Shown here piece by piece: positions 13,428 to 15,282 of a DNA stretch of 15,282 bases (within the stretch, counting starts at the first letter, position 1; each line of letters starts with the position of its first letter). A program made the position numbers and the translations under genes. The stretch is from JAQBYK01 sp964499425. GTDB lineage: Bacteria > Patescibacteriota > Gracilibacteria > UBA1369 > LOWO2-01-FULL-3. The stretch lies in contig CAZCLD010000032.1 of assembly GCA_964499425.1 (NCBI GenBank), positions 1 through 15,282 of the forward strand, in the 5' to 3' direction. Under the pieces are notes generated by a model. It did not search any database, had not been told where the DNA came from, and was given only the letters and a program-made list of their open reading frames with translations.

Positions 13428-14195
13428 ATGGCTAATCAGCGAATCGTAGTAAAACTAGGAACTAACTCAATCACGAGAGAGGACGGATCTCTTGATCAGG
13501 CTTTGATCAGCGACTTGGTTGCTCAAATCGCTAAATTGAGTAAGGAAGATCATGACATACTCTTTGTAACCTCGGGAGCGATGGGCGCGGGGCGCTCGAT
13601 TCTGAATAAAAAGATGCGCTATGATGAGACTACCTCCCGTCAACTCTATGCTGTAGTTGGCCAAGTGAAGTTGATGGAAATGTATTCAAACCTTTTTAAG
13701 CAGCATGGGATTATAGTCGCTCAGATGCTTGCTACCAAGCAGGATTTCCAGAATCGCACTCATTCTTTGAACACAAAAAATTGCATAGAATCACTTTTCA
13801 GAGAAGGTATCATCCCCATCATGAATGAGAATGATTTCGTATGTATTGAAGAGCTGATGTTTACAGATAATGACGAGCTTGCTGGTATCATCTGTAAGAT
13901 GCTATTTGCAGATACCTTTATTATTTTGAGCAATGTGGATGGTGTGCTTGATGAAGATGGTAAAGTTATGAGTGAGTTTTCTTATGAAGCTGATCTCCCC
14001 AGCCATATAGTCAGTGCAGATAAATCGTCTTTTGGGAAGGGTGGGATGCAGACAAAATTTGGTGTTGCGAAGTCAGTTGCGAGTCACGGCACGGAAGTCT
14101 TTATCGCTAATAGTAAAGAGGGAAATATTCTTCTCAAAATCCTGGGCGGCGAACATATTGGCACTAAATTTATCCCAAAACTTCATCAATCATGA
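13428..14195 (+). CDS. proB: Glutamate 5-kinase, catalytic domain only
   Basis: Phosphorylates L-glutamate to gamma-glutamyl phosphate, the first step of proline synthesis. The 255-aa protein is an amino-acid-kinase fold with VVKLGTNSI (residues 7-15), TSGAMGAG (48-55), NENDFV (about 133-138), TDNDELAG (about 146-153), LSNVDGV and GKGGMQTK all intact. It ends after this domain and lacks the C-terminal PUA domain present in E. coli ProB (367 aa). PUA-less forms occur in other lineages, and in E. coli the PUA domain is not essential for activity. The start is ATG 13428; no Shine-Dalgarno is seen. Its stop codon overlaps the proC start in an ATGA, so translation is coupled. It is the first gene of proB-proC-proA. 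Confidence 0.95.
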   Translation: MANQRIVVKLGTNSITREDGSLDQALISDLVAQIAKLSKEDHDILFVTSGAMGAGRSILNKKMRYDETTSRQLYAVVGQVKLMEMYSNLFKQHGIIVAQMLATKQDFQNRTHSLNTKNCIESLFREGIIPIMNENDFVCIEELMFTDNDELAGIICKMLFADTFIILSNVDGVLDEDGKVMSEFSYEADLPSHIVSADKSSFGKGGMQTKFGVAKSVASHGTEVFIANSKEGNILLKILGGEHIGTKFIPKLHQS

Positions 14196-14938
14196 CTAAA
14201 GTTTGTATAATCGGGCTCGGGAATATGGGAAAGGCAATATTTGATGCGATTGACTCTCTGAGCATGTTTCAAGCACATGGGTACGACAAAGGGGACGACG
14301 TTAATAGTGGTATTGAGAAAGCAGATTTTGTAATCATTGCAGTAAAACCCCAATCATTTCCTGGATTGGCCCAATCGATTGAGGTTGACCTGAATTATAA
14401 GATGGTTATTTCAATTATGGCTGGTGTTTCTATTGAGAATATTTCTGAAAAGCTTTCAGCAAAACGTGTTGTGAGGGTAATGCCAAACTTGCCTCTTAAG
14501 GTAGGTCATTCGCTAAGTGCTTGGTGTTGTAATGAGAAAATTGAAGAAGACGCAAAAGTAACTATAAAAAGTATTTTAGGAGTTTTCGGAGAAGAAATTG
14601 AGGTTGATGATGAAAGTCAAATAGACGTAGTGACTGCGCTAGCTGGCAGTGGTCCCGCCTATTATTACCGCCTCAATCAAGCTGTAAAAAGGAAGGCTAT
14701 TGCTTTAGGCTTTACTGAAAAAAAAGCAAAGAAAATCGTGAGATCGACATTTCTAGGGGCTGCAAAACTGTTTGAAGAAGGTGAATTGTGCTCATCTGAA
14801 CTAATTGAAAAGATATCTTCTAAGGGGGGGACAACTGAGGCGGCTTTGGGGTCGCTGGAAGAAGCGGAATTTGATAGGATAATTGGGGATGCAGTGCAGT
14901 CTGCTTTTGATAGAGCTAAAGAACTAAATGAATCTTGA
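14192..14938 (+). CDS. proC: Pyrroline-5-carboxylate reductase
   Basis: Reduces 1-pyrroline-5-carboxylate to L-proline with NAD(P)H, the last step of the pathway. The 248-aa protein starts with the dinucleotide-binding motif GLGNMG (residues 8-13). Further family signatures are AVKPQ (50-54), RVMPNLP (95-101), ALAGSGPAYYYR in the dimeric substrate-binding domain, and GGTTEAAL near the C-terminus. The length is slightly below the usual 260-280. ATG 14192 overlaps the proB stop by 4 bp, and its own end overlaps proA by 11 bp, so the three genes are one translationally coupled unit. Having proC between proB and proA places the whole pathway from glutamate in one operon. Confidence 0.95.
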   Translation: MTKVCIIGLGNMGKAIFDAIDSLSMFQAHGYDKGDDVNSGIEKADFVIIAVKPQSFPGLAQSIEVDLNYKMVISIMAGVSIENISEKLSAKRVVRVMPNLPLKVGHSLSAWCCNEKIEEDAKVTIKSILGVFGEEIEVDDESQIDVVTALAGSGPAYYYRLNQAVKRKAIALGFTEKKAKKIVRSTFLGAAKLFEEGELCSSELIEKISSKGGTTEAALGSLEEAEFDRIIGDAVQSAFDRAKELNES

Positions 14939-15282
14939 AGAAACATTACAAAAAGTAAAAACAGCGAGCCATAAGTTGGTAATGGTTGATGATAGTGAGA
15001 TACGCAAGATTTTAGAAGCCCTCGCCAGTGGTTTAGAGTCTGGATGTGAGGATATTTTAGCTGCCAACAAAAAGGATCTCGCTAGTATCAATGCTGATGA
15101 TCATATCTATGATAGGATTTTGCTCAATGAAGAGCGAATACGAGATATTGCACAGAGCGTGAGGAATGTTGCCGACTATGAGTCCCCTATTGGAGTTGAG
15201 ATCGAGCATAAGGTCCTTGAGAATGGATTGGATCTAAAGAAAGTCACTACCCCCCTGGGCGTTATTGGCGCTATCTTTGAAG
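14928..15282 (+). CDS. proA: Gamma-glutamyl phosphate reductase, 3'-truncated by window edge
   Basis: Reduces gamma-glutamyl phosphate to glutamate semialdehyde, the second step of proline synthesis. The first 118 codons are visible from ATG 14928, which lies inside the end of proC (11-bp overlap). Recognisable N-terminal features of the family are the helical start, ILAANKKDL (about residues 43-51), the R-I-L-L-N-E-E-R-I segment (about 64-72) and the V-T-T-P-L-G-V-I-G-A-I-F-E strand that begins the NADP-binding region at the window end. The catalytic Cys lies further downstream and is not covered. No frameshift is seen in the visible part. Confidence 0.92.
   Translation, partial: MNLEETLQKVKTASHKLVMVDDSEIRKILEALASGLESGCEDILAANKKDLASINADDHIYDRILLNEERIRDIAQSVRNVADYESPIGVEIEHKVLENGLDLKKVTTPLGVIGAIFE

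Noticed and set aside
1..15282. Recoded stop codons (UGA as glycine, as in some CPR phyla)
   Set aside because: The relA/spoT-like, aroD-upstream transporter and proB genes end at TGA at the expected family lengths, and no gene needs TGA readthrough.
1..15282. CRISPR array, insertion sequence, prophage or defence island
   Set aside because: No spaced direct-repeat array, transposase, integrase or phage gene is seen; apart from the intron and its neighbour the genes are housekeeping.

Overview
The window (about 15.3 kb, moderately AT-rich, standard genetic code because TGA ends several full-length genes) looks like a chromosomal segment of a Patescibacteria/CPR-type bacterium. That assignment is an inference. 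It rests on very compact packing (most neighbouring genes overlap by 4-17 bp or are separated by a few bases), near-absence of Shine-Dalgarno sequences, short acidic lipoprotein-like proteins, a class E/D-like sortase, a self-splicing intron in a tRNA gene, and a nearby HTH/LAGLIDADG-like protein of a kind I associate with CPR genomes. No protein was matched to a database, so the phylum call is only moderately supported.

Layout. 1-1110 (+): the tail of one charged coiled-coil protein and a second complete one, both of unknown function. 1107-4545: a divergent pair, a membrane sortase (-) and a bifunctional RelA/SpoT-type (p)ppGpp enzyme (+) that carries four predicted membrane helices at its C-terminus. 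4529-7453 (-): a tightly overlapping three-gene operon, CDF metal transporter with a NifX-like tail, AroD and YchF. It is preceded at 7467-7722 by a structured, promoter-driven RNA that ends in an intrinsic terminator just before the transporter start codon. 7767-8487: a small Glu/Ala lipoprotein (+) and a hibernation-factor homologue (-) share a bidirectional terminator. 8586-10813 (+): an ArsB/NhaD-type ion transporter followed after 2 bp by an eIF2B-like protein. 10824-12289 (-): an ECF sigma factor and a membrane protein that is probably its anti-sigma partner.

The most striking locus is 12304-13328 (-). A tRNA-Phe(GAA) gene is interrupted between U33 and G34 by a 241-nt group I intron with no ORF. 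A HTH/LAGLIDADG-like protein gene sits directly upstream and its stop codon lies inside the tRNA. A good sigma-70 promoter for the tRNA appears to be embedded in the 3' part of that protein gene. The window closes with a proB-proC-proA proline operon (+), with proA cut off by the window edge.

Functionally the region is mostly housekeeping: stringent response, ribosome hibernation, ribosome-associated GTPase, proline and shikimate enzymes, metal/ion transport and surface-protein processing. Mobile or regulatory oddities (intron, putative homing protein, leader RNA, leaderless start) are set between these genes.
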